Of a stretch of DNA of 64,000 nt, positions 63,801 through 64,000 are shown piece by piece. Within the stretch, counting starts at the first letter, position 1. Each line of letters opens with the position of its first letter. The DNA lies in the NCBI GenBank assembly GCA_038106185.1, contig JAYODE010000013.1, positions 1 to 64,000 on the forward strand, given 5' to 3'. Both the position numbers and the translations under genes were made by a program. The notes beneath the pieces were generated by a model. It did no database searches, was not told the DNA's origin, and saw only the letters and a program-made list of their open reading frames with translations. Origin of the DNA: UBA4582 sp038106185. Lineage in GTDB: Bacteria; Pseudomonadota; Gammaproteobacteria; Pseudomonadales; Azotimanducaceae.

Positions 63801-64000
63801 CTTGCCGCCGTGCCAGATGTCTTTGAAAGCTGCCTCAAACAAGGGTTTGATGCTTGCCAAACCGTCCTTGGGTGCCGTGATAAATTCCAGCACAAAGTCG
63901 TGAATCCAGATTCGACCTTGTGGATGCAGTATTTCATAAGGGTGCTCTTCAATCGACCTGGCACCCAGGTTCTCAAGAATAGGAATCACATTCGACAGAG
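60882..64000 (-). CDS. NAD-specific glutamate dehydrogenase, large type, partial (C-terminal part)
   Basis: The 3' part (about 1035 residues) of a roughly 1600-residue NAD-dependent glutamate dehydrogenase, which deaminates glutamate to 2-oxoglutarate and ammonium in catabolism. The start lies beyond the window end. The catalytic core is visible: SVIVPVGAKGGFLPKQ, GLKQ-like segments, DMSGDVFGNGML, HIFVDPMPIAASSF and WNGGIGTYVKSRHESHLD. The C-terminal 400 residues belong to the helical extension that regulates the enzyme. It is transcribed toward pyrD, on the same strand but with its own end. Its gene symbol (gdhB in some species) is left open. Confidence 0.93.
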   Translation of the reverse strand, partial: LSNVIPILENLGARSIEEHPYEILHPQGRIWIHDFVLEFITAPKDGLASIKPLFEAAFKDIWHGGKENDSFNRLVPSAGMEYRQVKVIRAYARYFGQLQSSYSQPFIADCLTRYSMIARMMFELFNQRFNPFIDRAMANRRADKLQATILKHIDAVENLGEDRVLRRLLEMILATQRTNFFQRDAAGQVGQCLALKLSPALISEMPKPCPVHEIFIYSARVEGVHLRGGKVARGGLRWSDRSEDYRTEVLGLVKAQQVKNSVIVPVGAKGGFLPKQIPQGASREVVTEEGIACYKIFIQGLLDLTDNLIEGQVVPPRDVVRYDDDDYYLVVAADKGTAAFSDIANEISMANHFWLGDAFASGGSVGYDHKAMAITAKGAWISVQQHFRNLGINPQENDFTVVGIGDMSGDVFGNGMLMSKHICLVAAFNHLHIFVDPMPIAASSFVERKRLFDLPRSSWADYDRSLISKGGGVFDRGAKSIPISAEMKQRFGITENQLAPNALLTVILQAQVDLLWNGGIGTYVKSRHESHLDVSDKANDAIRVNGADLRCRIVGEGGNLGMTQLARVEFNLHGGICFTDFIDNAGGVNCSDVEVNIKILLNQLMESGKLNARSRIKLLGQMTEEVASIVLDNNYMQAQAIDLMSYQAQRRNYEYSQLLSVLEDQGRLDRQLEYLPSDDEIQERRAKGRYFTPPEIAILTSYVKSGLKEQLAASSSMDEPYFLRELFDAFPAPLVKKYPQALQQHRLRREIIATQLTNRMVNHMGMNFVERMIESTGVSVAVIAKAYVGARDIFQFEQRWDALSALDYLVNHQLQKSMMMDVSRLIRRVTRWLIRNRRRALDLSQEVPAFSQALQLLFGRWDRLLVGNALQEWQTGRDRLVSMGVDEALSSFVAAAHHLYSIMGIVEASNRTGVSIEKVASVFFVVGEQLHLHWFSKQIHEYQALNQWQALARESLQDDLNWQQLAITLAVLNGADTSEAAGAMVQRWLGEHQSMVDRWLVLQAEMRGAGVIDQAIFTVAIRELMDLAQSSSSASVRY

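Overview
The window reads as the chromosome of a free-living, aerobic, probably marine gammaproteobacterium, most likely a draft or metagenome scaffold. The core genes point to that class: rmf facing pyrD, an NAD-dependent large glutamate dehydrogenase, topA near a usp gene and slt, tatD, an H-NS-type protein and the edd-eda pair. The accessory genes (metallo-beta-lactamase-fold hydrolases, luciferase-like oxidoreductases, a Baeyer-Villiger-type monooxygenase, CoA transferase, amidase, crotonase, sulfatase-superfamily enzyme) suggest a heterotroph that uses varied organic compounds. No rRNA, tRNA, insertion sequence, prophage or CRISPR array was seen. Six runs of exactly 100 N break the sequence; at least three look like scaffold joins with little or no missing DNA.

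Layout. 0-5 kb: three metallo-beta-lactamase-fold proteins, the third in an operon with an exported M28 peptidase. 5-8.5 kb: a methyltransferase, a luciferase-like oxidoreductase, a stand-alone ClpP-like protease and an exported PPOX-fold protein. 8.5-13.7 kb: a TetR-MFP-RND efflux operon headed by a perfect 16-bp palindrome. 14-21.5 kb: a second luciferase-like enzyme, a TVP38/flavin disulfide reductase fusion, a sugar isomerase with two Gfo/Idh/MocA dehydrogenases, and MsrA. 21.5-32 kb: an AT-rich stretch with an H-NS family gene, CoA transferase plus amidase, a UbiA/sugar transferase/spermidine-synthase-like cluster, a thioredoxin-fold gene with an in-frame TGA, a crotonase, a transglutaminase and DAHP synthase. 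32-40 kb: a broken MFS gene, an esterase, pyrophosphatase, and a TetR-led cluster with two small unknown proteins, an amidohydrolase, an epoxide-hydrolase-like protein and a flavoprotein. 40-46.6 kb: Entner-Doudoroff genes edd-eda with a candidate HexR box, a BVMO and a phosphonate-monoester-hydrolase-like enzyme. 46.6-64 kb: mainly housekeeping genes (topA, usp, slt, tatD, S9 peptidase, ddl, amt, rmf, pyrD and the 3' two thirds of the NAD-GDH gene).

Two things stand out. First, the gene at 28084-29181 is most simply read as a selenoprotein: a TGA falls where thioredoxin-fold relatives carry the first Cys of a Cys-Gly-Cys motif, the frame stays open for 251 codons after it, and a SECIS-like hairpin follows it. 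Second, many of the longer intergenic regions hold a short degenerate tandem array (unit 7-15 bp, 3-10 copies). Each array has its own unrelated unit, and similar arrays extend into the coding tails of topA and the RND pump.
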